A stretch of DNA of 6,472 nt, taken from positions 1 to 6,472 of the forward strand of contig JAGXII010000224.1 of NCBI GenBank assembly GCA_024635735.1, written 5' to 3'. Of the stretch, positions 1 to 5,582 are shown piece by piece. Numbering within the stretch: the stretch's first letter is position 1; each line of letters begins with the position of its first letter. The notes below the pieces were generated by a model that saw nothing but the letters and a program-made list of their open reading frames with translations, ran no database searches and was not told the origin of the DNA. The DNA is from Christiangramia sp. GTDB lineage: Bacteria; Bacteroidota; Bacteroidia; Flavobacteriales; Flavobacteriaceae. The position numbers were made by a program, and so were the translations under genes.

Positions 1-1012
1 AGACAGGTGTTCCGGTTTTATCGGTACATATAACCCCTACTTCGCCAAGAGTTTCTACAGATTCTAAATTTTTAATGATCACATTTTTCTTTGACAGGCG
101 CAACATTCCCCGGGCTAGAGCAATAGTTGTCACAACCGGCAGTCCTTCCGGAATTGCGGCCACGGCAAGCGCTATCCCGGTTTTGATCATTAGAACTAAA
201 TCCTTCCCCTGCAGAAAACCACTTACAGTGGAAAATAATGCTAGAATAAGGCTCAGCCAGATCAATTTACGGCTTAGTTTACTAAGTTTTTTTTCGAGCG
301 GGGTACGATGCTTTTCTGCTTCACTGGAAAGTCTTGAAATTTCACCAATTTTAGTGTGATTTCCGGTAGCGGTTACGATGGCTTTACCATTTCCGCGACT
401 TACCACTGTTCCGCTAAATACCATATTCTTTTGATCCGGCAAGGAGGCAGTTTCTTCAAGCTCATTAATCACCTTTTCAACCTGCTGACTTTCACCCGTA
501 AGTGCCGATTCCTTGGTCGCCAGACTATTCGAGAGTATGAGCCTTCCGTCTGCCGGAACGACATCTCCCGCTTCGAACAGAATAACATCGCCCGGAACCA
601 GGAATTCAGCTTCAATCTTTTGTGCCTTGGAATCGCGCAATACTCTTGCAATGGAGGGCGTAAGTTTCTGAAGTGCTTCAACCGACCGGATGGCCTGCAG
701 CTCCATAGAAAATCCAATCACCGTGGTTATCAGGATTACAAACAAAACCGCTAATCCTTCCAGCCATTTCTGATAGATGAATGCCAGTATCATTGCACCC
801 GTAAGGATATAAATAACAGGATCTAGAAATTGACTGATATATATTAATACAACGCTTCTTTTTTTCTTTTTATCAAGTAGATTTTTGCCAAAAACCGATT
901 GCCTGCGGACTGCCTCCTCATTCGATAGGCCTGTATCGGGAGAAGTATCCAGAGATTTAGCGACTTCATCAACCGATGATTTATGAGGAGCTGTCTTTAG
1001 TGCAATTTTCAT
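1..1012 (-). CDS. Cation-transporting P-type ATPase, type II (Ca2+/PMR1-like), N-terminal part, runs off the window
   Basis: Membrane pump that would couple ATP hydrolysis to export of a cation; the family suggests Ca2+ or Mn2+ but the ion cannot be fixed from this half. 337 residues are visible of a usual 850-900. In order: cation-ATPase N-terminal domain (about 10-75), two membrane helices (about 54-79 and 85-105), the actuator domain with TGES at 172-175, a third helix (about 250-268), a fourth with PEGLP at 288-292 (E289 corresponds to a calcium ligand in type IIA pumps), and DKTGT at 331-335 with the phosphorylated Asp at D331. The start at 1012 is fixed by an in-frame TAA four codons upstream. 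No Shine-Dalgarno is seen. It lies 67 bp downstream of the PPOX-like gene on the same strand, with no terminator or convincing promoter between, so cotranscription is likely. Oddity: DKTGT is followed by P-V instead of the almost invariant L-T. The C-terminal nucleotide-binding and transport regions are outside the window. Confidence 0.93.
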   Translation of the reverse strand, partial: MKIALKTAPHKSSVDEVAKSLDTSPDTGLSNEEAVRRQSVFGKNLLDKKKKRSVVLIYISQFLDPVIYILTGAMILAFIYQKWLEGLAVLFVILITTVIGFSMELQAIRSVEALQKLTPSIARVLRDSKAQKIEAEFLVPGDVILFEAGDVVPADGRLILSNSLATKESALTGESQQVEKVINELEETASLPDQKNMVFSGTVVSRGNGKAIVTATGNHTKIGEISRLSSEAEKHRTPLEKKLSKLSRKLIWLSLILALFSTVSGFLQGKDLVLMIKTGIALAVAAIPEGLPVVTTIALARGMLRLSKKNVIIKNLESVETLGEVGVICTDKTGTPV

Positions 1013-1079
1013 GATACATGCTTATTTTCCGAATGCTCCAGTTGATAATATTTATGCTCTGAGCTCTACCTTTAAATTT

Positions 1080-1541
1080 CTAGGTTCCGGCATCATTTCT
1101 TTCCATGCCTTTTATCACATTGATATTAATCCGGTAAACGATTAATTCATTTGACGTTTCTATTTTACTTGAGAATTCCTGTAAATAGTCAAGATTTTTA
1201 TTTTCCTTTTGCGACACATTCCTTTTAACGCCTTCTGAAAAGATATGAAGCATATTCTTTGCGTCACTCCCACTCATTTCCTGAAACGTGCCAAGTACCA
1301 TAACCGATTTCCAATTCTGTAAGCTTACTATTTCATCGGCCTGTAAAGAGACATTCGGGCTTTTGCGCATACCGCGAATTTTATGACCTTCTCCGGAATA
1401 ACTAATGATCACTTTTTGTTGGTCATCAAAATAAAAGGTGATAGGAACTATCTCCGGCTTACCGTTGAGTAGATATCCCAGACGACCAATATAATTATGC
1501 CTCAGGATACTTAAACATTCATCTTTAGCTAAAGCTTTCAT
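1080..1541 (-). CDS. Pyridoxamine 5'-phosphate oxidase-like flavin-binding protein (Pyridox_ox_2/NimA-like)
   Basis: 153-residue cytoplasmic protein of the split-barrel flavin-binding superfamily. The family fold is visible: an N-terminal helix leading into IGRLGYLLNGKPEIVPI (about 18-34), then a strand VIISYSGEGHKI (44-55), the helix-strand segment MRKSPNVSLQADE (58-70), and the characteristic W-K-S-V-M-V-L-G (77-84), where Trp followed by a hydrophobic strand is typical. Length suits the Pyridox_ox_2/NimA group (about 140-160). Members bind FMN or F420 and some reduce small molecules; the substrate here cannot be told, and it is not the true biosynthetic PdxH, which is longer. It starts at the only sensible ATG. 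An FNR-type promoter lies upstream, with a predicted leader of about 45 nt. It is divergent from the usp gene and leads the apparent operon with the cation ATPase. Confidence 0.88.
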   Translation of the reverse strand: MKALAKDECLSILRHNYIGRLGYLLNGKPEIVPITFYFDDQQKVIISYSGEGHKIRGMRKSPNVSLQADEIVSLQNWKSVMVLGTFQEMSGSDAKNMLHIFSEGVKRNVSQKENKNLDYLQEFSSKIETSNELIVYRININVIKGMERNDAGT

Positions 1542-1590
1542 AATTATAATATTATAAATCTATCAAAAATTTAATTGCATTAAAAGGAAT

Positions 1591-1634
1591 GAAAGTTATT
1601 ACGGGCAGGTTGTTTTTACCATGACAATTATCAT
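1591..1634 (-). promoter_or_regulatory. FNR-type box plus Bacteroidota -7 element, promoter of the PPOX/ATPase operon
   Basis: The box ATGACAATTATCAT (1621-1634) has the core TGAC-N4-ATCA, one mismatch from the FNR core TGAT-N4-ATCA. It sits inside a longer perfect inverted repeat with 7-bp arms and a 6-bp spacer (1618-1637, ACCATGA/TCATGGT). On the minus strand TAACTTTC (1598-1591) matches TAnnTTTG at 7 of 8 positions. The box centre (1627.5) is 29.5 bp from the first base of that element, the same distance as in the other three copies in this window. The implied start near 1586 puts the box at about -41.5 and gives a leader of about 45 nt. That a CRP/FNR-family activator binds is inference. 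Confidence 0.72.
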
Positions 1635-1658
1635 GGTTTCCTAAGAATCATGGTTTCT
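1630..1658. repeat. 11-bp direct repeat ATCATGGTTTC in the usp/PPOX divergent region
   Basis: ATCATGGTTTC occurs at 1630-1640 and again at 1647-1657, a period of 17 bp. The first copy contains the right arm of the inverted repeat around the PPOX FNR-type box. The second could be a weak extra half-site for the same or another regulator, or a chance duplication. No further role can be seen. Confidence 0.45.
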
Positions 1659-1749
1659 CTCAATGATGGAGATAATATAGTTCTGAAAAACCACCATTCG
1701 AAAGTAACTTGAAAATACAAATCATTTCTCAAATAAAAGATTACCAGGG

Positions 1750-1793
1750 ATGATATTTATCATTTAAAAAGATTAGAATAGGTATTAATTTAA
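1750..1793 (+). promoter_or_regulatory. FNR-type box plus -7 element, promoter of the usp gene
   Basis: The box ATGATATTTATCAT (1750-1763) is a perfect inverted repeat ATGATA-TT-TATCAT and carries an exact TGAT-N4-ATCA core. TAATTTAA (1786-1793) is a 6-of-8 match to TAnnTTTG, the weakest of the four, but it begins exactly 29.5 bp from the box centre (1756.5), as in the other three promoters. The implied start is near 1798, giving a leader of about 43 nt before the usp ATG. The region between 1542 and 1840 holds two such promoters back to back, one for each divergent transcript. Confidence 0.72.
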
Positions 1794-1840
1794 TGTTATA
1801 AATGATTGTATACCATACGATTCTCTAAAATAGATTAGCG

Positions 1841-2686
1841 ATGAAAAAAATTCTTCTACCTACAGATTTCTCTGAAAACTCTTTAAATGCAATTCGGTAT
1901 GCTATAAATCTTTATAAGGAAAAGGAGTGTAAATTTTATGTGCTGCACACCTACCTGCCGGTAATTTATGACCCTCAACTTTTTATACTCGAACAGGCCG
2001 ATTACATGCTTGAAGAGGTTTACAAAAAAAATGCGGAAAGTAAACTGGAAAAGCTTATCAGAAAAGTAGAAAAAATCGCCGGTAAAAATCACAGCTTTGA
2101 GAAACTTACCAGTTTTAATATGCTTATCCCCGCTATGGAGGAAATCATATCCAACAAAGGAATCTATATGGCTGTAATGGGAACCCAGGGGGCTACAGGT
2201 GCCATGGATATTTTATGGGGAAGCAATACAGTTCATGCTCTTAAAAACATTCGATGCCCGCTAATTATAGTACCTCAAAACTATACTTTTAAAAAACCTA
2301 CCCATATCTTACTGCCTTCTGATTTTCATTTCAATTATCCGCTCGAGATTTTGAAAATTGTCAAGGAAATTTGTTCAACTTACCAATCAAAAATTCACGT
2401 ACTACATGTTTTAATGGATAATCATGTAGATCATGAAGTGGCAAATAGCAAAAAATTACTTACCCATGAACTCCAGGATTGCAAACATGAGTTTTATACC
2501 AAAGAAGGCCTAAGTCTGGTAAAAGCTATTCTTGAATTTGAAGAGAACTTTGATATAGATTTACTTATAATGGTAAATAATAAACATTCTTTTTTCAGGA
2601 ATTTGCTATTTACTTCTCCGGTTAGTAAAATTGGTTTCCGGACTGAAAATCCATTTTTAATTTTACCTACCGGACATAAATCCTAG
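1841..2686 (+). CDS. Tandem universal stress protein (two UspA domains)
   Basis: 281-residue cytoplasmic protein with two Usp domains. Domain 1 (about 1-146) opens with the typical MKKILLPTDFSENS, where D9 is the conserved nucleotide-site Asp. It carries the complete ATP-binding signature G-x2-G-x9-G-S at G114, G117, G127 and S128, followed by the closing strand CPLIIVP. Domain 2 (about 152-277) repeats the fold, beginning THILLPSDF and ending PFLILP, but the glycine signature is missing: the matching stretch reads VNNKHSFFRNLLF. Only domain 1 is therefore expected to bind ATP, and domain 2 is probably structural. Usp proteins help cells survive starvation, hypoxia and redox stress by mechanisms that remain unclear. 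The gene is transcribed alone from its own FNR-type promoter and ends 6 bp from the convergent SDR gene. Confidence 0.94.
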   Translation: MKKILLPTDFSENSLNAIRYAINLYKEKECKFYVLHTYLPVIYDPQLFILEQADYMLEEVYKKNAESKLEKLIRKVEKIAGKNHSFEKLTSFNMLIPAMEEIISNKGIYMAVMGTQGATGAMDILWGSNTVHALKNIRCPLIIVPQNYTFKKPTHILLPSDFHFNYPLEILKIVKEICSTYQSKIHVLHVLMDNHVDHEVANSKKLLTHELQDCKHEFYTKEGLSLVKAILEFEENFDIDLLIMVNNKHSFFRNLLFTSPVSKIGFRTENPFLILPTGHKS

Positions 2687-2692
2687 ATTTTA

Positions 2693-3454
2693 TTAGAGTA
2701 GCATTCCTCCATCAACCACAGCGGTAGTGCCGGTGACATAAGCGCTGTCATCTGAAGCAAAATAAAGCACCTGTCTTGCGATATCTTCATTTTCAGCATA
2801 ACGGTGAAATGGGATCTGTTCTTCAAATCCTTTTTGAACAGAATCAGGATCATCAGGAGCAATCCCTTTCTCGATAGACCTCATCATCCTGTTATTTACG
2901 GGACCGGGATGTACAGAATTTACCCTGATTTTACGATCGGCACTCTCAAGAGCCACTGTCCTCATTATACCTATCACTGCATGTTTAGATGCCACATAAG
3001 GGCCAAGGCCTGCAAATCCTTTCAAACCGGCTACTGAGGAAGTAAGAATCACACTGCCATTTTCAGCCATTAGAGGAATTACGTATTTGCAACCATACCA
3101 TACTCCCTTTAAATTAATATCAAGAAGATTATCAAAAACATCATCGGGGTAATCATAAAAAGGAGATGCCGCGCCTTCAATTCCTGCATTATTGAAAAAA
3201 ATATCAATTCCGCCAAGACTTTTAACGGCAGCCTCGGCATATTTATGGATCTCCTCTTTTTTTGCTATATCTGCCACGAAAATATCCACCTCACCTGATT
3301 TAAAACCGGAAGCGATCTTTTTCAATCCTGCTTCGTTGCGATCTACCATCATGACTTTAGCTCCCTCCTTAACGAAAAGTTCAACAGTAGCTTTTCCAAT
3401 TCCCCCGGCAGCTCCTGTTATCACAGCTCGCTTGCCCTTTAATCTTCCTTCCAT
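2693..3454 (-). CDS. Short-chain dehydrogenase/reductase (classical SDR)
   Basis: 253 residues, the normal length for a classical SDR; NAD(P)-dependent oxidoreductase of the cytoplasm. The Rossmann nucleotide site T-G-A-A-G-G-I-G lies at 13-20. D38 at the end of the second strand (MMVDRN) favours NAD(H) over NADP(H). D62, N88-N89-A90-G91, and the catalytic tetrad N114, S140, Y153 and K157 are all present, so the enzyme should be active. The segment HPGPVNNRMM (182-191) and the C-terminal VDGGMLL are typical of the FabG/glucose-dehydrogenase-like group. The substrate cannot be deduced. It is transcribed from its own FNR-type promoter with a short predicted leader (about 22 nt), and its 3' end is 6 bp from the convergent usp gene with no terminator between. 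Possible roles, as inference: redox balancing or alcohol/aldehyde conversion under oxygen limitation. Confidence 0.93.
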   Translation of the reverse strand: MEGRLKGKRAVITGAAGGIGKATVELFVKEGAKVMMVDRNEAGLKKIASGFKSGEVDIFVADIAKKEEIHKYAEAAVKSLGGIDIFFNNAGIEGAASPFYDYPDDVFDNLLDINLKGVWYGCKYVIPLMAENGSVILTSSVAGLKGFAGLGPYVASKHAVIGIMRTVALESADRKIRVNSVHPGPVNNRMMRSIEKGIAPDDPDSVQKGFEEQIPFHRYAENEDIARQVLYFASDDSAYVTGTTAVVDGGMLL

Positions 3455-3480
3455 ATTGTTGTAAATTTTAAGTAACCTGC

Positions 3481-3524
3481 TAAAGTTAAATCATATGTTC
3501 CTATGCTAAAATGATCTTTATCAC
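3481..3524 (-). promoter_or_regulatory. FNR-type box plus -7 element, promoter of the SDR gene
   Basis: ATGATCTTTATCAC (3511-3524) contains an exact TGAT-N4-ATCA core, and the symmetry extends outward as AAAnTGAT...ATCAnTTT. On the minus strand TAACTTTA (3488-3481) matches TAnnTTTG at 7 of 8 positions and starts 29.5 bp from the box centre (3517.5), identical to the other three. The implied start near 3476 puts the box at about -41.5 and leaves a leader of about 22 nt before the SDR start codon. Confidence 0.75.
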
Positions 3525-3560
3525 TTTAAGCATATTATAATCAATGACTTATCTTATTGC

Positions 3561-3600
3561 TAACAAACAAAATTTTCTTAGTCCGGGGATTTGTTTGTTA
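3561..3600. repeat. Inverted repeat, 11-bp perfect arms, 18-bp spacer
   Basis: TAACAAACAAA (3561-3571) and TTTGTTTGTTA (3590-3600) are exact reverse complements around an 18-bp spacer. It lies between the hsp20 terminator and the SDR promoter. There is no T run after it on either strand, so a standard terminator is unlikely. It could be a transcript 3'-end structure, a protein-binding site or an element remnant. The rest of 3525-3698 shows nothing recognisable; the minus-strand reading frame across it looks accidental. Confidence 0.5.
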
Positions 3601-3699
3601 TAAAATCTTTTCCATAGAGTGACCTTATCTAAAGCAAATTGTAGTATTCGCTCCTCATGAAGAATGTTTAACATCGAGGGTAGCTTTTCAGTTGAGCAT

Positions 3700-3725
3700 A
3701 AAAAAGGGGGGATTATTCTGCCCCT
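3700..3725 (-). terminator. Intrinsic terminator after hsp20
   Basis: On the minus strand, eight bases after the hsp20 stop codon, AGGGG (3725-3721) can pair with CCCCT (3709-3705) around an 11-nt loop, followed by a run of T (3705-3700). The GC-rich stem and U tract on this strand fit an intrinsic terminator. This argues that hsp20 is monocistronic and that no coding continues across this point. Confidence 0.65.
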
Positions 3726-3733
3726 ACCAATAA

Positions 3734-4198
3734 TCATGAAATTTTGACTTTTTTTGCTTTACTCAAAGCACGATTCTTTTTAACTAACTCAATTCTCAAC
3801 ATTCCATCTTCGTAATGTGCTTTAATATCCTTGTCGGTATCAACATTATCCGGAATGGAAATAGTTCTTGAAAAAGCATAATAGTTAAATTCCCTGGAAA
3901 TATAATTATCCTCCTTTTGTTCCTTTTTCGCCTCTTTTTTAGTCGAAATGATTAAAAGATTGTTGTTCAATTCTATTTCAAAATGGTCTTTGGTCAATCC
4001 GGGGGCTGCCAATTCGATTTCATAATGCTTTTTTTCCTCCCTGATATTGATGGGTGGCAAATCTACCTCGGGTCCAAAAATATTGAAGAGTTTGTCTAGA
4101 TTCATCAATTTACGATTGGAATCCCAGAAATTATAAAAAGGATCCTGAGGTAAAAGTCCCCCGGCAGGACGTTTGGGAATTAATTTTAATGTTGACAT
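3734..4198 (-). CDS. Hsp20 small heat-shock protein (alpha-crystallin domain)
   Basis: ATP-independent chaperone that holds unfolding proteins in large oligomers in the cytoplasm; 154 residues, usual for bacterial Hsp20. A variable N-terminal arm (1-50) is followed by the alpha-crystallin domain (about 51-141), with YEIELAAPGLTKDHFEIEL (59-77), the Y-x-x-R-E-F-like strand around 99-104, and the conserved G-M-L-R-I-E (132-137). The C-terminal tail carries the V-K-I form of the I-x-I/V oligomerisation motif (151-153). An in-frame ATG exists 24 codons upstream at 4270, but that extension (MIYIIECIAS...) is not Hsp20-like. It would also begin inside the FNR-type box and upstream of the predicted transcription start, so 4198 is chosen. 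The gene is flanked by its own FNR-type promoter (predicted leader about 24 nt) and its own terminator. Confidence 0.94.
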   Translation of the reverse strand: MSTLKLIPKRPAGGLLPQDPFYNFWDSNRKLMNLDKLFNIFGPEVDLPPINIREEKKHYEIELAAPGLTKDHFEIELNNNLLIISTKKEAKKEQKEDNYISREFNYYAFSRTISIPDNVDTDKDIKAHYEDGMLRIELVKKNRALSKAKKVKIS

Positions 4199-4226
4199 AA
4201 CTTTTAGATTAATAAATAACTTTAGT

Positions 4227-4270
4227 CTAAAGTAAAATCGAGAAGCAATGCATTCAATGATATATATCAA
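4227..4270 (-). promoter_or_regulatory. FNR-type box plus -7 element, promoter of hsp20
   Basis: Read on the minus strand, TTGATATATATCAT (4270-4257) matches the FNR consensus TTGAT-N4-ATCAA at 9 of 10 defined positions; the inner 12 bp are a perfect palindrome. TACTTTAG (4234-4227) matches TAnnTTTG at 7 of 8 positions and starts 29.5 bp from the box centre (4263.5). The implied start near 4222 puts the box at about -41.5. This is the best single copy of the four shared promoters. Confidence 0.78.
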
Positions 4271-4467
4271 CCTGACATTCTAAGTTATATCCTATTCATT
4301 AGAAGCCTGTTATATTAAATGGTTTCGTGATTCTTTCCGGTAAATTAAAATAGCACAAAAAAGCGAGAAATTTTCATGTAAGGTTTTATTCAGTCACGTT
4401 TACTGGAAGTCATGATTATTTCAAAACCCCAGGTAAAACACGATTTATTTTTTATTGAAAAGTTTAT

Positions 4468-5280
4468 TTAAATCAGACTGGGAGAAATTATACCATTTGT
4501 AAGACATTTTGCAACTAATTCAGTTGTATTTGTACAACCGCTCTTTTGCAAAACATTCCTTCTATGGGTTTTAATTGTATGATGGGATAGATTAAGTTCA
4601 TCAGCGATTTGTTCCGCATTTAAGCCTCTGGATAATCTTATCACTATTTGTTTTTCCCTTTCTGTTAAGAGCTCTGAAAAATCATTGTGATTCTCATCAA
4701 AGCCTTTGGGATCAAACTTACCTTTGGAAACGTCAATGTTGAAATAACATTTCCCGCCATTCATGTGAATAAAAGAAACAGCATTAGTGCTGGTCACTTT
4801 AAGATGAGACACATCTGTTTGCATACAAAAAACATGTTCCGGCGTACCATCTTCTAACACACTTAACGGAAACGCCTGATACAACATCGTCCTGATTTGT
4901 CCGCGTGCATCCTTCATTCGATATGTAAACATATTTTTATAGTTCAGCACGTTGTCTTTATCCAGAAAAGAGGTATAGAATTCACTAATAACCTTACTTT
5001 TTATATTAATATGTTCAATTTCTTCCGGCATCACCGTTCGCAATAAGTCCTCGAGTTTAATATCACTCACCTTCTTACTCACAAAACGCTCCACCGAATC
5101 TGAAGCATATTCAAGTTCAAAATTATGGAGATTTACAATATATGAGTAAGAGTTTCCCGGGGCGAAAAGAGAGGCGAACTTTTTAAAATCTTCGGAGATT
5201 TCAAAAGGGCGATACTCTTTAATCTGTTGCGAGTACATCTCCTTCCAGCGATCTGATATTTTTTTGAGATCCTTTTGCAT
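4468..5280 (-). CDS. PAS-like sensor and LuxR-type HTH transcriptional regulator
   Basis: 270-residue cytoplasmic DNA-binding regulator. After a short helical N-terminus (1-40), residues about 43-160 look like a PAS domain: SYSYIVNLHNFELEYAS (44-60), a middle helix region, then FTYRMKDARGQIRTMLYQAFPL (118-139) and VFCMQTDVSHL (150-160), which resemble the last PAS strands. Residues about 203-265 are a clear LuxR HTH: LLTEREKQIVIRLSRGLN, AEQIADELNLSHHTIKTHRRNV with the recognition helix about 232-244, and the dimerisation end. There is no response-regulator receiver domain, so the signal probably acts on the PAS domain; no haem or flavin ligand can be assigned. Similar PAS-LuxR proteins are frequent in flavobacteria. 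It stands alone, lacks the FNR-type box of its neighbours, and its targets are unknown. The 197 bp between it and hsp20 show no gene and no clear terminator. Confidence 0.88.
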   Translation of the reverse strand: MQKDLKKISDRWKEMYSQQIKEYRPFEISEDFKKFASLFAPGNSYSYIVNLHNFELEYASDSVERFVSKKVSDIKLEDLLRTVMPEEIEHINIKSKVISEFYTSFLDKDNVLNYKNMFTYRMKDARGQIRTMLYQAFPLSVLEDGTPEHVFCMQTDVSHLKVTSTNAVSFIHMNGGKCYFNIDVSKGKFDPKGFDENHNDFSELLTEREKQIVIRLSRGLNAEQIADELNLSHHTIKTHRRNVLQKSGCTNTTELVAKCLTNGIISPSLI

Positions 5281-5301
5281 AAATTGGGGTATTTGGGGGT
5301 A

Positions 5302-5309
5302 TAAATATA
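5302..5309 (-). promoter_or_regulatory. Candidate -7 element for the LuxR-type gene
   Basis: TATATTTA on the minus strand matches TAnnTTTG at 7 of 8 positions, 21 bp before the start codon at 5280. A start near 5298 would give a leader of about 18 nt. No good -33 element is visible and the surroundings are AT-rich, so a chance match is possible. Confidence 0.35.
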
Positions 5310-5416
5310 GGAATTATAAGAAACCGTAAGAATTTGCAGAGATAATCTCAGAGCTATTGGTAATAAATAAAATAAAAAAATTGATTGTCCGTAAAGTATC
5401 CTAATTTAATAAAGTG

Positions 5417-5519
5417 CGTCATTCTGAACTTGTTTCAGAATCTTAAAACACTATAAATCCTTATTATAAATTGAGACCCTGAAATATCCCGATAGCTATC
5501 GGGATATTTCAGGGTGACG
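5417..5519. repeat. MITE/REP-like intergenic repeat with two inverted-repeat cores
   Basis: A 103-bp element bounded by imperfect 12-bp terminal inverted repeats: CGTCATTCTGAA at the left, and the reverse complement of CGTCACCCTGAA at the right (10 of 12 identical). Inside, the left module ATTCTGAA-N5-TTCAGAAT (5421-5441) is a perfect hairpin. The right module (5476-5515) is a perfect 40-bp palindrome without spacer, centred on CCCGATAGCTATCGGG. An AT-rich 35-bp linker joins them. There is no coding capacity and no clear target-site duplication. From general knowledge, intergenic sequences of the CATTCTGAACTTGTTTCAGAATC and CCCGATAGCTATCGGGA type recur many times in flavobacterial genomes; copy number cannot be tested here. 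It may also act as a two-way transcription end between the small RNA and the LuxR-type gene. Confidence 0.7.
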
Positions 5520-5554
5520 AGATAACTATTATAACTAAAAACGGATATACATAT

Positions 5555-5582
5555 AAAAAAACCTCCAGGAAAATCCTGAAGG
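5555..5582 (-). terminator. Intrinsic terminator of the minus-strand small RNA
   Basis: On the minus strand CCTTCAGGA (5582-5574) pairs with TCCTGGAGG (5570-5562) around a 3-nt loop, followed by seven T (5561-5555). All nine pairs form if one U-G wobble is allowed; on the plus strand that pair would be a C-A mismatch and there is no U run. The structure therefore belongs to a transcript coming from the right. Confidence 0.8.

Noticed and set aside
75..754. Plus-strand reading frames of 94 and 132 codons, and a minus-strand 82-codon frame in the same area.
   Set aside because: All are shadows of the P-type ATPase, whose minus-strand frame shows clear family motifs throughout.
1042..1055. TTGAT half-site before the ATPase gene.
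   Set aside because: The other half does not match ATCAA, and nothing like TAnnTTTG lies at the 29.5-bp spacing (that position overlaps the start codon), so it was not counted as a fifth FNR promoter.
3549..3737. Minus-strand 62-codon reading frame whose ATG overlaps the hsp20 stop (ATGA).
   Set aside because: It runs straight through the hsp20 intrinsic terminator and the inverted repeat at 3561-3600, and its product resembles no family I know; the coupling-like overlap is probably chance.
4199..4270. N-terminal extension of Hsp20 from the upstream ATG at 4270.
   Set aside because: The extension is not Hsp20-like, and the ATG lies inside the FNR-type box, upstream of the predicted transcription start.
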